This document shows positions 52,929 to 61,287 of a stretch of DNA of 64,000 bases, piece after piece; the first letter of the stretch is position 1, and each line of letters opens with the position of its first letter. Origin of the DNA: Kaistella sp. (GTDB lineage Bacteria > Bacteroidota > Bacteroidia > Flavobacteriales > Weeksellaceae); assembly GCA_019459085.1 (NCBI GenBank), contig JAIBEW010000017.1, positions 1 to 64,000 on the forward strand, given 5' to 3'. Under the pieces are notes generated by a model. The model was not told the origin of the DNA, did not search any database, and saw only the letters and a list, made by a program, of their open reading frames with translations. Made by a program: the position numbers and the translations under genes.

Positions 52929-54641
52929 ATGAGTCAAAAATGGATCTATAAACCCGAACCCGATGAAGATATCGTGGACGGCATCAGCTCGTCTCTTGGT
53001 TTTGGAACATTTGAATCCAAAATCCTGGTTCTCAGGGGGATTGACAACTATCAGAAGGCGCGGGAATTCTTTAAACCCAACCTGAATGATATCCACAATC
53101 CTTTCTTAATGAAAGACATGCAGCTTGCTGTGGACCGTATTGCAACTGCGATTGAAAACGGCCAGAAAATTCTTGTGTACGGCGATTATGATGTGGATGG
53201 TACCACCGCTGTAGCCCTCATGTATCTGTATTTAAGTAAAATTGTCGATAAAAAATACCTCGATTTCTATATTCCGGACCGAAATTCTGAAGGTTACGGA
53301 ATTTCCAATGAAGGAATTGAATTTGCCAAACTCAACGGCTTCTCACTCATTATTGCCCTCGACTGCGGAATCAAAGCACTGGATAAAATTGAATATGCCA
53401 AAAGTCTTGACGTAGATTTCATCATCTGCGATCACCATTTACCCGGTGAACAGATTCCTGATGCAGTTGCCGTTCTGGATCCGAAAAGAAGAGACTGCAG
53501 ATATCCGTTCAAAGAACTTTCGGGCTGTGGAGTCGGTTTTAAACTTTGTCAGGGTCTCAACACCATTTATAAAATCCCGGAAGCGGAACTTTTTGAACTA
53601 ACGGATTTGCTCGCGATTTCCATCGCCGCCGATATTGTTTCGATGACCGGCGAAAATAGAGTTCTGGCAAAACAGGGTCTTAAGATTCTAAGAAAATCCA
53701 GAAATCTGGGTTTAAGAATGCTGATTCCGGAAGACAAACTGGCGACTTTTGAAATTTCGAATATTGTTTTTGAAATCGCACCGAAAATAAATGCAGCCGG
53801 ACGAATTTCTCAGGGAAAAGCTGCCGTAGAATTGATGGTGTCAGATAATCTCAAACAGGCGCAGCAAATCGTCAGCGATATTATTACGCTCAATGATTCG
53901 CGCCGCGAAATGGACATGAGCAGCACAACCGAAGCGTTACAGCAGGTAGAAACCACCGGTCAGCTCAATAATTTTACCACCATCGTCTACGGTTCCGGCT
54001 GGAACAAAGGCGTGATTGGAATCGTGGCTTCGCGACTTACCGAAACCTATTATAAACCTACACTGGTTTTCACTGACGGAAACAACGGCGAAATGGTGGC
54101 TTCCGCAAGGTCGGTTGCAGATTTTGATGTTCATGACGCGCTGGAAATATGTTCGGACTTTTTCCTGAAATTCGGCGGGCACCCTGCTGCAGCCGGACTT
54201 TCGATGGAGAAAGATAAATTCGAAAAGTTCCGAGAAAAGTTTGAAAAAGTGGTTTCCGAAAAAATTCAGGAGCACCAGAAGGAACCGAGCATCACGATTG
54301 ATTCGGTTGTCAACATCGATGATTTGAATAAAGATTTCTTTAATTTCCACCGGAAAATGGCACCATTCGGGCCCCACAATATGAAACCTGTTCTGGTCCT
54401 GAAAAATCAGAAAGTTGCAGGTTATGTGAAAACGATGGGAAAAGATGAAGGCCATCTGAAATTTTACATCAAACAGGAATCCACCGGAAGAAATATTGAA
54501 TGTTTAGGTTTCAAACTTGGGAAATATGCGGATCTATTCCGGGAAAAATCCTTCGACATTGCTTTTACAGCCGAAGAAAATCACTGGAAGGGAAACGTGA
54601 CCTATTTTCTGAACATCCGCGATGTAAAATTCCTGGACTGA
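52929..54641 (+). CDS. recJ: Single-stranded-DNA-specific exonuclease RecJ
   Basis: A 570-residue 5'-3' exonuclease of the DHH superfamily acting in recombination and mismatch repair. Motifs: YGDYDVDGTTAVALMYLYL (motif I), SEGYGISNEGI (motif II), DCGIKA and CDHHLPGEQIPDAVAVLDPK (motif III, DHH), SGCGVGFKL, and GGHPAAAGLSM in DHHA1; an OB-like C-terminal part follows. The start is ATG 52929 (MSQKWIYKPEPDEDI); the frame could extend to TTG 52890 but that crosses the promoter. Usual length. nadD follows after 65 nt. Confidence 0.95.
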   Translation: MSQKWIYKPEPDEDIVDGISSSLGFGTFESKILVLRGIDNYQKAREFFKPNLNDIHNPFLMKDMQLAVDRIATAIENGQKILVYGDYDVDGTTAVALMYLYLSKIVDKKYLDFYIPDRNSEGYGISNEGIEFAKLNGFSLIIALDCGIKALDKIEYAKSLDVDFIICDHHLPGEQIPDAVAVLDPKRRDCRYPFKELSGCGVGFKLCQGLNTIYKIPEAELFELTDLLAISIAADIVSMTGENRVLAKQGLKILRKSRNLGLRMLIPEDKLATFEISNIVFEIAPKINAAGRISQGKAAVELMVSDNLKQAQQIVSDIITLNDSRREMDMSSTTEALQQVETTGQLNNFTTIVYGSGWNKGVIGIVASRLTETYYKPTLVFTDGNNGEMVASARSVADFDVHDALEICSDFFLKFGGHPAAAGLSMEKDKFEKFREKFEKVVSEKIQEHQKEPSITIDSVVNIDDLNKDFFNFHRKMAPFGPHNMKPVLVLKNQKVAGYVKTMGKDEGHLKFYIKQESTGRNIECLGFKLGKYADLFREKSFDIAFTAEENHWKGNVTYFLNIRDVKFLD

Positions 54642-54706
54642 AACATAATTCAACTCTAAAACCCCTTCACTAAAACGAATTAAAAACCATATTCCCTGAA
54701 ATCTGT

Positions 54707-55291
54707 ATGAAAAAAATCGGTCTATTTTTCGGGAGTTTCAATCCCATTCATATCGGCCATTTGATTTTGGCGAATTATATTCTGGAAAATTCAGATATGG
54801 AGGAACTGTGGTTTGTCGTGAGTCCGCATAATCCATTCAAAGAAAAAAAATCTTTGCTGAAAGACCATAACCGGCTCGATATGGTGCAACTTGCTGTTCA
54901 CAATTACCCGAAAATGCGAGCATCGAATGTTGAATTTTCGCTGCCGCAGCCGAGTTATACCATTGACACTCTCACTTACCTTCACGAAAAATATCCGGAA
55001 TATGCGTTTGCTTTGATTATGGGCGAAGACAATCTGGACGGGCTTGCAAAATGGAAAAACTCAGAAAAACTGATTAAAAACCACCAGATCATTGTGTATC
55101 CCCGGACTTTTGAAGGTGAAAAAAAAGAACATCAGTACCTGCAGCACGAAAACATTTCCCTGATCAATGCTCCGGTTATTGAACTTTCGGCGACAGAAAT
55201 CCGGGACATGATCAGGAAAGGGAAAAATGTTCGCCCGATGCTGCCTCCCGAAGTTTTTGAATATCTGGACGGAAGTAATTTTTATAAATAA
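54707..55291 (+). CDS. nadD: Nicotinate-nucleotide adenylyltransferase
   Basis: A 194-residue enzyme that makes deamido-NAD from nicotinate mononucleotide and ATP. The nucleotidyltransferase signature is GLFFGSFNPIHIGHLILAN (with the HxGH motif) near the start and SATEIRDMIRKGKNVR (ISSTxIR-type motif) near the end. VVSPHNPFKEKKSLL is the substrate loop. Length is normal. It is followed after 6 nt by the DUF3817 gene and is probably cotranscribed with it and with recJ. Confidence 0.95.
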   Translation: MKKIGLFFGSFNPIHIGHLILANYILENSDMEELWFVVSPHNPFKEKKSLLKDHNRLDMVQLAVHNYPKMRASNVEFSLPQPSYTIDTLTYLHEKYPEYAFALIMGEDNLDGLAKWKNSEKLIKNHQIIVYPRTFEGEKKEHQYLQHENISLINAPVIELSATEIRDMIRKGKNVRPMLPPEVFEYLDGSNFYK

Positions 55292-55297
55292 AATCAT

Positions 55298-55636
55298 ATG
55301 AACTTCATCGAAACATTTTTCGCAAAATATCCTCAGGAAAAAATCATTAACTGGTTTAAACAGATCTGTATGGCCGAAGCTGTTTCATGGTTTTTTCTGT
55401 TCAGCGCAATGATCTGGATCCGTTATGACCGCGAAGGTCTTTTGCCCACCATTTATATCATCATCGTCGGGAATATTCACGGATTGTTTTTTACGCTTTA
55501 CCTTTTGCTCCTTCTTCCGGCAAAAAAAATCTACGAGTGGGACGATGAAGATACCGTCTTCGCACTGCTTGCGGCATTTTTTCCTTTCGCCACCATTTGG
55601 GCCGACAAAAAACTGGCACGTTTCGACCGGGTATAA
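55298..55636 (+). CDS. DUF3817 membrane protein
   Basis: A 112-residue protein with three membrane helices (AVSWFFLFSAMIWIRYD, TIYIIIVGNIHGLFFTLYLLLL, and FALLAAFFPFATIW). AEAVSWFFLF, GNIHGLFFTLY and LAAFFPFATIWADKKL match DUF3817, an uncharacterised inner-membrane family. It starts 6 nt after nadD and is followed by a perfect terminator. Confidence 0.85.
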   Translation: MNFIETFFAKYPQEKIINWFKQICMAEAVSWFFLFSAMIWIRYDREGLLPTIYIIIVGNIHGLFFTLYLLLLLPAKKIYEWDDEDTVFALLAAFFPFATIWADKKLARFDRV

Positions 55637-55662
55637 GAAATCAATTACAAACATTTAATGAT

Positions 55663-55690
55663 AAAGAGCAGAAATTTCTGCTCTTTTTTT
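55663..55690 (+). terminator. Terminator of the recJ-nadD-DUF3817 genes
   Basis: A perfect 24-bp palindrome (55663-55686, arms AAAGAGCAGAAA and TTTCTGCTCTTT) followed by TTTT. Confidence 0.93.
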
Positions 55691-55817
55691 GTTTCATGAT
55701 GTAACATTTCTGTGTTGAGGGGTGTCTAATTAATTGAAATCAAAAAATAAAATAAAATTTTTTGCACTGATTATCAAAATGTTAAATCATAAAATTAAAT
55801 TTATTTACTACTTTGTA

Positions 55818-55849
55818 TTGCATATTACTAAATTAATGACATATCTTTG
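55818..55849 (+). promoter_or_regulatory. Promoter of the outer membrane receptor gene
   Basis: TTG (55818-55820), a 21-nt spacer and TATCTTTG (55842-55849), an exact TAnnTTTG. The ATG at 55990 is 140 nt downstream, so the leader is long. Confidence 0.6.
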
Positions 55850-55902
55850 CAATGTAATATTCAAGTAAAAAAACTAAACAACCAAAAACTCATTACAGAA
55901 AG

Positions 55903-55975
55903 AAAAGAAAGAAGCGAAAAACTGATAACCACCAAGTCACAAAAACTAAAAACCGGCTTCTTTCTTTTTCTTTTT
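55903..55975 (+). promoter_or_regulatory. Terminator-like stem in the receptor mRNA leader
   Basis: AAAAGAAAGAAGC (55903-55915) is exactly complementary to GCTTCTTTCTTTT (55956-55968), 40-nt loop, followed by TCTTTTT. It ends 15 nt before the ATG region starts. A candidate attenuator or translation-blocking element. Confidence 0.4.
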
Positions 55976-55989
55976 AAAAAAATCAAATC

Positions 55990-58299
55990 ATGAAAAAACT
56001 AATTATTTCCCTATCGCTTCTTTCCGGTGTCGTTGTTTGGGCACAGGAAAAACAGGCCGATTCTGAAAAAGTTCAGGAAATCAAAGAAGTCACGATGACT
56101 AAAAAAGTCTTCAAAAAACTCAGTGACCGTTTTGTATATGATGTTGCGGCATCGCCGGTTGCAAAAGGAAACACCACCTTTGATCTTCTGAAGCAAACAC
56201 CACTGCTTTCTTCAACCGACGACAGCACCCTGAAAATCGCAGGAAAAAACAATGCAATTATTTACATCGACGGTAGAAAATCAAATCTCGATGCCCAATC
56301 GATGGCACAATTCCTTAAAAACACTCCGGCTGAAAACATTCAGAAAATTGAAGTAATTACGATGCCCGGAAGTGAGTTTCAGGCGGAAGCCTCCGACGGA
56401 ATCATCAATATCGTGATGAAGAAAAAAATGACGAACGGTCTTAACGGAAATATGAGGATGGCAAGTTCTGTAAACAAGTTTGTGAACAGTTCTGCAAGTT
56501 TTTCGGCCAATTACAGAAAAGACAAGCTTGGAATTTCCGCAAATTTATCGGGAAGCGACAATATTCAGCCACAATCCTATGTTTTGCGAAACGGAAGCGG
56601 CACGGCGACCAATGAATCTGTTGGCGACATCAACGATCCTAATAAAAATCTAGGCGGTTATCTGAACATCGATTATCAGCTGAATGACAAATCAAGTATG
56701 GCGCTTTCCTGGAATACCTGGGCCAACAGAAGTTACGATTCTGACATCAATCTCTTCAATACCATCAGAAATCTGAATGCTGACAATGTTTGGGAAACTG
56801 AATATACCCAATCGCGGAACAATGAAGATGCCCGTTCTTACAACAACAATTTCAACCTGAATTATGAACTGAAAACCGACAGTTTAGGAAGTAAATTAAA
56901 TCTGAATGCAGCCTATCTTAATTTTAAAAGATTTCAGACTACTGATAACAATACATTCCAGTCCACCGCAAACGGCATCGACGGACAGCGGCTTCAGTAT
57001 GTGTATCAAAACCTGCCTCAGCTCATCAATAATTTCTCGGGAATGGCAGATTATATTCAGAAATTCAACAAAGACCTGACTGTTTCAGTCGGCGGAAACT
57101 ACAACAAAACCAAAACAGATAACGATACTAAAAACATCACTTCCGACTACATTTACAACGCTAACGGTACTTTGAACCGAATCGAAAATACTTCAACACC
57201 GAATCATTTCCTTTATGATGAAAATATCTTCGGAATGTATCTGACGGTGGAGAAAAAACTTTCTGAAAAATTCTCAGGAAAAATTGGCACGCGGTACGAA
57301 ATTACGAACAGCACCGGAACTTCAGACAATGCTCAGGATCCAAGCCTCAGAAGAATCGAAAGAGATTACAGCAATATCCTGCCGTATCTGAGCCTGAATT
57401 ATGCCATTAACGATAAAAATAATATTTCATATGCCTTTTCGAGCAGAATGAGGAGACCAAGTTTCTGGGAAATCAATCCGGTTAAAAATATCCTTACCGA
57501 GAATAACTACACGCAGAACAATCCTTTTGTGAAAGCCTCTTCCACTTACAATCAGGAACTCACGTATATGTTTAAAAACTCTTATTTCCTGATCCTTAAC
57601 CATTCTCTGTTCAAAGATGTCATCACTCAGGTGCCTTTACAGAGAACTATGGAAAAACTGAGAGTGAATGCAGACGGAACTCCGGTTCTGGACCCGAACG
57701 GAAATCAGATCATTGATAAATATCAGCAACTGCGATACATCAGAACAAATTTTGGAGACAAACAGGAAATGTCGGCGATGATCGGGATGCAGAAATCCTT
57801 TTTCAAACAGGCGCTTACAACCAATTTCAATATCGGTGTTCAGCACAACAGAAATAAAGGCAGCCTGAGTGTTGATCCAACGACCGGAGATGTTTTCCCA
57901 ACGTACACGAACAATACCAATTCTACAAGTTTTGTTGTACAGACCAATAACAACATCAGGCTAGACGAGAAAAAAACCTGGTTTGCCGGCGTAAACTTCT
58001 TTTATGTGGACAAACAGCAGATTGAACTCGGCATGCTGAGAAACCTTTCAAGCCTGGATCTGAGCATTAAAAAAATCTGGAACGACTGGACTTTCAGCGT
58101 AAATCTGAATGATGTCTTAAGAACAAACGTTGTAGAAATTGAAGATTATCAGGCCAACGGCAATTATAATTATGTAAAGAATGACCGTTATCAACAAAGC
58201 ATCGGAGCCAGCATCGTGTACAACTTCGGAAACCAGAAAGTAAAAAAAGTACGAAACATTGAAAATGCATCCGATGAAATCAAATCCAGAACGAGATAA
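55990..58299 (+). CDS. Outer membrane beta-barrel / TonB-dependent-receptor-like protein
   Basis: A 769-residue outer membrane protein (signal peptide MKKLIISLSLLSGVVVWAQ). Residues about 55-150 form a plug domain (TTFDLLKQTPLLSSTDDSTL, NAIIYIDGRKSNLDAQSM, IEVITMPGSEFQAEASDGIINIVMKK is the typical plug end, read in parts). The rest is a large barrel of the OMP_b-brl_3 type (YLSLNYAINDKNNISYAFSS, RRPSFWEINP). There is no CarboxypepD_reg domain at the N-terminus and no SusD partner nearby. The cargo is unknown; metal or peptide uptake is possible. Its long leader carries a strong stem. Confidence 0.85.
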   Translation: MKKLIISLSLLSGVVVWAQEKQADSEKVQEIKEVTMTKKVFKKLSDRFVYDVAASPVAKGNTTFDLLKQTPLLSSTDDSTLKIAGKNNAIIYIDGRKSNLDAQSMAQFLKNTPAENIQKIEVITMPGSEFQAEASDGIINIVMKKKMTNGLNGNMRMASSVNKFVNSSASFSANYRKDKLGISANLSGSDNIQPQSYVLRNGSGTATNESVGDINDPNKNLGGYLNIDYQLNDKSSMALSWNTWANRSYDSDINLFNTIRNLNADNVWETEYTQSRNNEDARSYNNNFNLNYELKTDSLGSKLNLNAAYLNFKRFQTTDNNTFQSTANGIDGQRLQYVYQNLPQLINNFSGMADYIQKFNKDLTVSVGGNYNKTKTDNDTKNITSDYIYNANGTLNRIENTSTPNHFLYDENIFGMYLTVEKKLSEKFSGKIGTRYEITNSTGTSDNAQDPSLRRIERDYSNILPYLSLNYAINDKNNISYAFSSRMRRPSFWEINPVKNILTENNYTQNNPFVKASSTYNQELTYMFKNSYFLILNHSLFKDVITQVPLQRTMEKLRVNADGTPVLDPNGNQIIDKYQQLRYIRTNFGDKQEMSAMIGMQKSFFKQALTTNFNIGVQHNRNKGSLSVDPTTGDVFPTYTNNTNSTSFVVQTNNNIRLDEKKTWFAGVNFFYVDKQQIELGMLRNLSSLDLSIKKIWNDWTFSVNLNDVLRTNVVEIEDYQANGNYNYVKNDRYQQSIGASIVYNFGNQKVKKVRNIENASDEIKSRTR

Positions 58300-58331
58300 G
58301 TAAAACTACATATCTAAATTAAATTTTTTTG

Positions 58332-58369
58332 TTAAGAAAAGCCACAGCAATTGCTGTGGCTTTTCGATT
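58332..58369. terminator. Bidirectional terminator between receptor and ctlX
   Basis: A perfect 30-bp palindrome (58336-58365) with arms GAAAAGCCACAGCAA and TTGCTGTGGCTTTTC. T-runs follow on both strands, so it can end both convergent genes. Confidence 0.9.
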
Positions 58370-58389
58370 GCATGTATTAATTCTTAAAC

Positions 58390-59313
58390 TTATTTCTTCG
58401 GTAAAAAAACTTCAGCAAGCATGCATCTTGCGCTGCCGCCACCGTTTACTTCAATTGTATTTAAATCCGAATAAATAATTTCGCAGTATTTTTCGATTTT
58501 GCTGATCTGATCTTCTGTTAAGGATCTATAGGCGGTTTGACTCATAACCAAAAATTTATCGCCATCGTTGTTCTGAACCTGAAGCATGTTTCCGGCAAAC
58601 TGCTGCATCTGATCTTCAGAGATTTCAATGATTTCTTTTTCGGTCGATTTAATGACTTCCTGCACTTTTTCGCGTTCCAGTTCATCATCAATACAATCCA
58701 GACAAATCACCACAAAATGGTCTGCAACGCACATCATCACGTTGGTGTGGTAAATCGGAAGTCGGTGTTCATTTACATTTTGAAATGAGTGAAAAACCAC
58801 CGGCGTAAAACCGAATTCCGCACAGAATTTACGGAACAATTCTTCATCAAGCCTCAGCGAAACAGAACCGTACGCGATTTTATGATCGTGATCGAAAATC
58901 ATGCTGCCTGTTCCTTCCAGATATTTCTCTTCGTTTTCGAAATGCGAAAAATCATCAATTTCCTTAATTTCGAAACCTTCGTTTTTAAGGGTTTCTAAAA
59001 TATCCCGGCGGCGCTCTACTCTTCTGTTCAGTGCGAACATCGGGTACAAAGCCACCATTCCGTCACTGTGGAAACTCACCCAGTTATTTGGAAAAATTGA
59101 GTCGGGCGAATGTGGCTCCAGTGTATCTTTAACGGTAATGACATTGATTCCTTTACTCCGGAGTTTTTCGGCGAAATTGGAGAATTCTTCCAGTGCTTTC
59201 TGTTGGATATCGGCATCTTTCTGTTCTACCTGAAAATAATTATTCTTGGCGGTCTGCGCGTTGTACCCGAAAGCGATCGGTTCAACCATCAGAACAGTAC
59301 TGGCTGTTTGCAT
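58390..59313 (-). CDS. ctlX: CtlX-type citrulline utilization hydrolase (guanidine-modifying superfamily)
   Basis: A 307-residue protein of the pentein (arginine deiminase/amidinotransferase) fold. The start is ATG 59313 (MQTASTVLMVEPIAFGYNAQ). Motifs: PHSPDSIFPNNWVSFH, LEGTGSMIFDHDHKIAYGS, PIYHTNVMMCV with the catalytic His (H189), and GGGSARCMLAEVF with the catalytic Cys (C297). In related bacteria CtlX acts in citrulline or arginine utilisation; this is known from family naming and not shown here. It is divergent from cutC (74 bp), with an ADI-like paralogue beyond. Confidence 0.88.
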   Translation of the reverse strand: MQTASTVLMVEPIAFGYNAQTAKNNYFQVEQKDADIQQKALEEFSNFAEKLRSKGINVITVKDTLEPHSPDSIFPNNWVSFHSDGMVALYPMFALNRRVERRRDILETLKNEGFEIKEIDDFSHFENEEKYLEGTGSMIFDHDHKIAYGSVSLRLDEELFRKFCAEFGFTPVVFHSFQNVNEHRLPIYHTNVMMCVADHFVVICLDCIDDELEREKVQEVIKSTEKEIIEISEDQMQQFAGNMLQVQNNDGDKFLVMSQTAYRSLTEDQISKIEKYCEIIYSDLNTIEVNGGGSARCMLAEVFLPKK

Positions 59314-59387
59314 GGACTGTAGTTTTTTTTTTAGTATTAATCTGCTATTAAACAAAAATACTTAAATTTATAGATAATAAAAAACCC

Positions 59388-60050
59388 ATGTTAGAAATTG
59401 CCTGTTTTGATATCACTTCTGCGGAAACTGCCCTGAAATCAATGGCAGACCGGATTGAATTTTGCCACAATATTGAAGCCGGCGGCACAACACCCGATTT
59501 TTATGAGTTCCTTTATCTGAAAAGGAATTACAAAACCCCGATTTACGTGATGATCCGGCCGACAGGCGGGGCTTTTTTCCATTCGGAAACGGAATTCACA
59601 GAAATGAAGAGCAGCATCATTACTTTCCGGGAAGCCGGAGCGGATGGATTTGTTTTTGGAATTCTGGATGCACAAAATGAAATTGATGAGGAGAAAAATG
59701 CCGAGCTCCTGCTCCTGGCCGGAAAAACGCCCTGTACTTTTCACCGCGCTTTCGACCGTACCAAAGATCTGGAAAAATCCATTGAAATTTTAATAAAACT
59801 GGGTTTTAAAAGCGTTCTGACTTCCGGCGGGAAACCTACTGCAATGGAAGGAAAGGAAAATCTTAAAAATCTCGTCGCAAAATATTCCGATAAAATCGAG
59901 ATCATTATTGGCGGTGGAGTCCGTTCAGAAAACATTGCAGCACTCAAAGAATTTACGGGAGGAAGGAGTTTTCATTCTTCAGCAATACTGAAATACGACA
60001 CTTTGGCTACCGATGATGAAATAAAAAAACTGAAAAGACTGAGTACCTAA
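59388..60050 (+). CDS. cutC: CutC family protein
   Basis: A 220-residue TIM-barrel protein. CutC is linked to copper tolerance in some bacteria, but its true activity is disputed. Motifs: MLEIACFDITSAETALK, ADRIEFCHNIEAGGTTPD, TFHRAFDRTKDL, SVLTSGGKPTAMEG and IIIGGGVRSENIAAL. In the third motif IRPTGGAFFHS, T59 and A62 replace the Arg and Asp of the usual IRPRGGDF. It is divergent from ctlX and converges on the ADI-like gene with a 13 bp gap. Confidence 0.88.
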   Translation: MLEIACFDITSAETALKSMADRIEFCHNIEAGGTTPDFYEFLYLKRNYKTPIYVMIRPTGGAFFHSETEFTEMKSSIITFREAGADGFVFGILDAQNEIDEEKNAELLLLAGKTPCTFHRAFDRTKDLEKSIEILIKLGFKSVLTSGGKPTAMEGKENLKNLVAKYSDKIEIIIGGGVRSENIAALKEFTGGRSFHSSAILKYDTLATDDEIKKLKRLST

Positions 60051-60063
60051 TTCAATTCAAAAT

Positions 60064-60978
60064 TTATTCGCGGACTAGAGGTAAGGTTGAACATCTCAGC
60101 AAACCACCCATTTTGGAAATTTCACGGTACGGAATTTCCTCCACCGTCATTCCCCACTCATTTCGGAGGTGGTTATTCATCCTCGTGAATGACTGATCCG
60201 AAACCACGATTTCAGGAGAGATGGAAAAAATATTGGGATTCATTTCGAACATTTCCTGCTGCGTCACGTGGAAGCAGTTTTCTTCACCAAAAATATCGAT
60301 AAGCAGGCGATAATCGCTTTCGTCTACAAAACCATCTTTATAAATGATGCATTTGTCTTTCCCGATGGGATTAAAGGTACAGTCGAGGTGCAGAATCCCT
60401 TCAAACGGGTTGGTGTCGTTCTTTTTCAATTCAAGATCGATGATTCTTTTCTTGGGAAAATATTCTTTCAGGATCTCAATGGCGTATTCATTGGTTCTGG
60501 CAGTCTTGAAATTCCGGTAATCCTCGGAAAAGCAGGTGCCGATAAACAGAAAATCGTTCCATACAATGACATCTCCGCCTTCAATATGAGCGGAATCCGG
60601 AAGGTTGATGATCTTCTTCCATCCCACTCTTGCAAAAATTTTGCGGTAGGCATCCTGTTCATTGTACCGATCCTGGATGATGTTGGAAATAATCATCTTG
60701 TCTTCGATTACAAAAGCGACATCGCGGGCAAAAACCTGGTTGTAATCCTCAATCATATGCGGACGGAAGACTTCTACACCGTGCTTTTTCAGTACGTTTT
60801 CAAATTCCGTCATCTCATGAATGATGTCTTCTTCTTTCGGATAAATTCCGTTTTGAAGAGAGTGATAAGACTTGGCGTCGTAACTATCTTGCAGAGAATG
60901 TGCAGGTCCCATGGAATTGGGCATTCCAAGAACCACCGATTTTAAAAGGCCTGTTTCGTTAGTGATGTTTAACTTCAT
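60064..60978 (-). CDS. Arginine deiminase / DDAH-like hydrolase
   Basis: A 304-residue pentein-fold enzyme. Motifs: FARDVAFVIEDKMIISN, DSAHIEGGDVIVWNDFLFIG, EGILHLDCTFNPI with the catalytic His (H197), and GGLLRCSTLPLVRE with the catalytic Cys (C296) at the very C-terminus, as in DDAH. It probably hydrolyses or transfers a guanidino group of an arginine derivative. Together with CtlX at 58.4-59.3 kb it gives two guanidine-modifying enzymes around cutC. A -7 element (TATATTTG) lies 15 nt upstream. Confidence 0.88.
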   Translation of the reverse strand: MKLNITNETGLLKSVVLGMPNSMGPAHSLQDSYDAKSYHSLQNGIYPKEEDIIHEMTEFENVLKKHGVEVFRPHMIEDYNQVFARDVAFVIEDKMIISNIIQDRYNEQDAYRKIFARVGWKKIINLPDSAHIEGGDVIVWNDFLFIGTCFSEDYRNFKTARTNEYAIEILKEYFPKKRIIDLELKKNDTNPFEGILHLDCTFNPIGKDKCIIYKDGFVDESDYRLLIDIFGEENCFHVTQQEMFEMNPNIFSISPEIVVSDQSFTRMNNHLRNEWGMTVEEIPYREISKMGGLLRCSTLPLVRE

Positions 60979-60993
60979 AAAAGTAGATGATTA

Positions 60994-61001
60994 CAAATAT
61001 A
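60994..61001 (-). promoter_or_regulatory. -7 promoter element for the ADI-like gene
   Basis: TATATTTG on the minus strand, an exact TAnnTTTG, 15 nt before the ATG at 60978. Confidence 0.55.
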
Positions 61002-61074
61002 AACAAACGGCTGATACGGCGAAAATTTTCGTGAGGTTATTCCAAGCTGAAACGGAGCCTTTAACAACAGAAGC

Positions 61075-61178
61075 CTTTTCATCCTAAACAACAAGCCGGT
61101 CGACCGGTCATGAAAAGCCTGTGAAACTGCCGTGACAAACCTGTCAGTGAACCGGCACAAGGCAGGGACGTGAAACTG
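61075..61178. repeat. REP-like nested inverted and direct repeats
   Basis: CTTTTCAT (61075-61082) pairs with ATGAAAAG (61110-61117), and the palindrome CCGGTCGACCGG (61096-61107) sits inside. GTGAAACTG follows twice, 49 bp apart. TCATGAAAAGCC (61108-61119) also occurs in the intergenic repeat at 38.3 kb. Confidence 0.5.
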
Positions 61179-61287
61179 ATAAAGCAGGGCGCCTGGTTCT
61201 GCACGGTATCAGGCATTGTTTTCTCCGTTAAAAACGGCCTTGCACAGCACTTAAAAAAGAAATGTATTATCTTTAATTAAAAATATC

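Larger units (their letters stand above)
55637..55989. other. Gene-free stretch with terminator, promoter and structured leader
   Basis: 353 bp. It contains the terminator of the DUF3817 gene (55663-55686), a very AT-rich stretch, the promoter of the outer membrane receptor, and a 130-nt A-rich leader with a long stem (55903-55968). No small gene is evident. Confidence 0.7.
60979..61287. other. Gene-free stretch rich in small repeats
   Basis: 309 bp with a more GC-rich core than its surroundings. It contains the promoter of the ADI-like gene (60994-61001), nested inverted repeats at 61075-61117, a direct repeat of GTGAAACTG (61121 and 61170) and a CCGTT/AACGG hairpin (61225-61237). I see no convincing open reading frame. 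Confidence 0.6.

Noticed and set aside
60268-60945. 225-codon plus-strand open frame
   Set aside because: Antisense to the ADI-like gene, which has catalytic residues and a promoter; the plus frame has no recognisable features.
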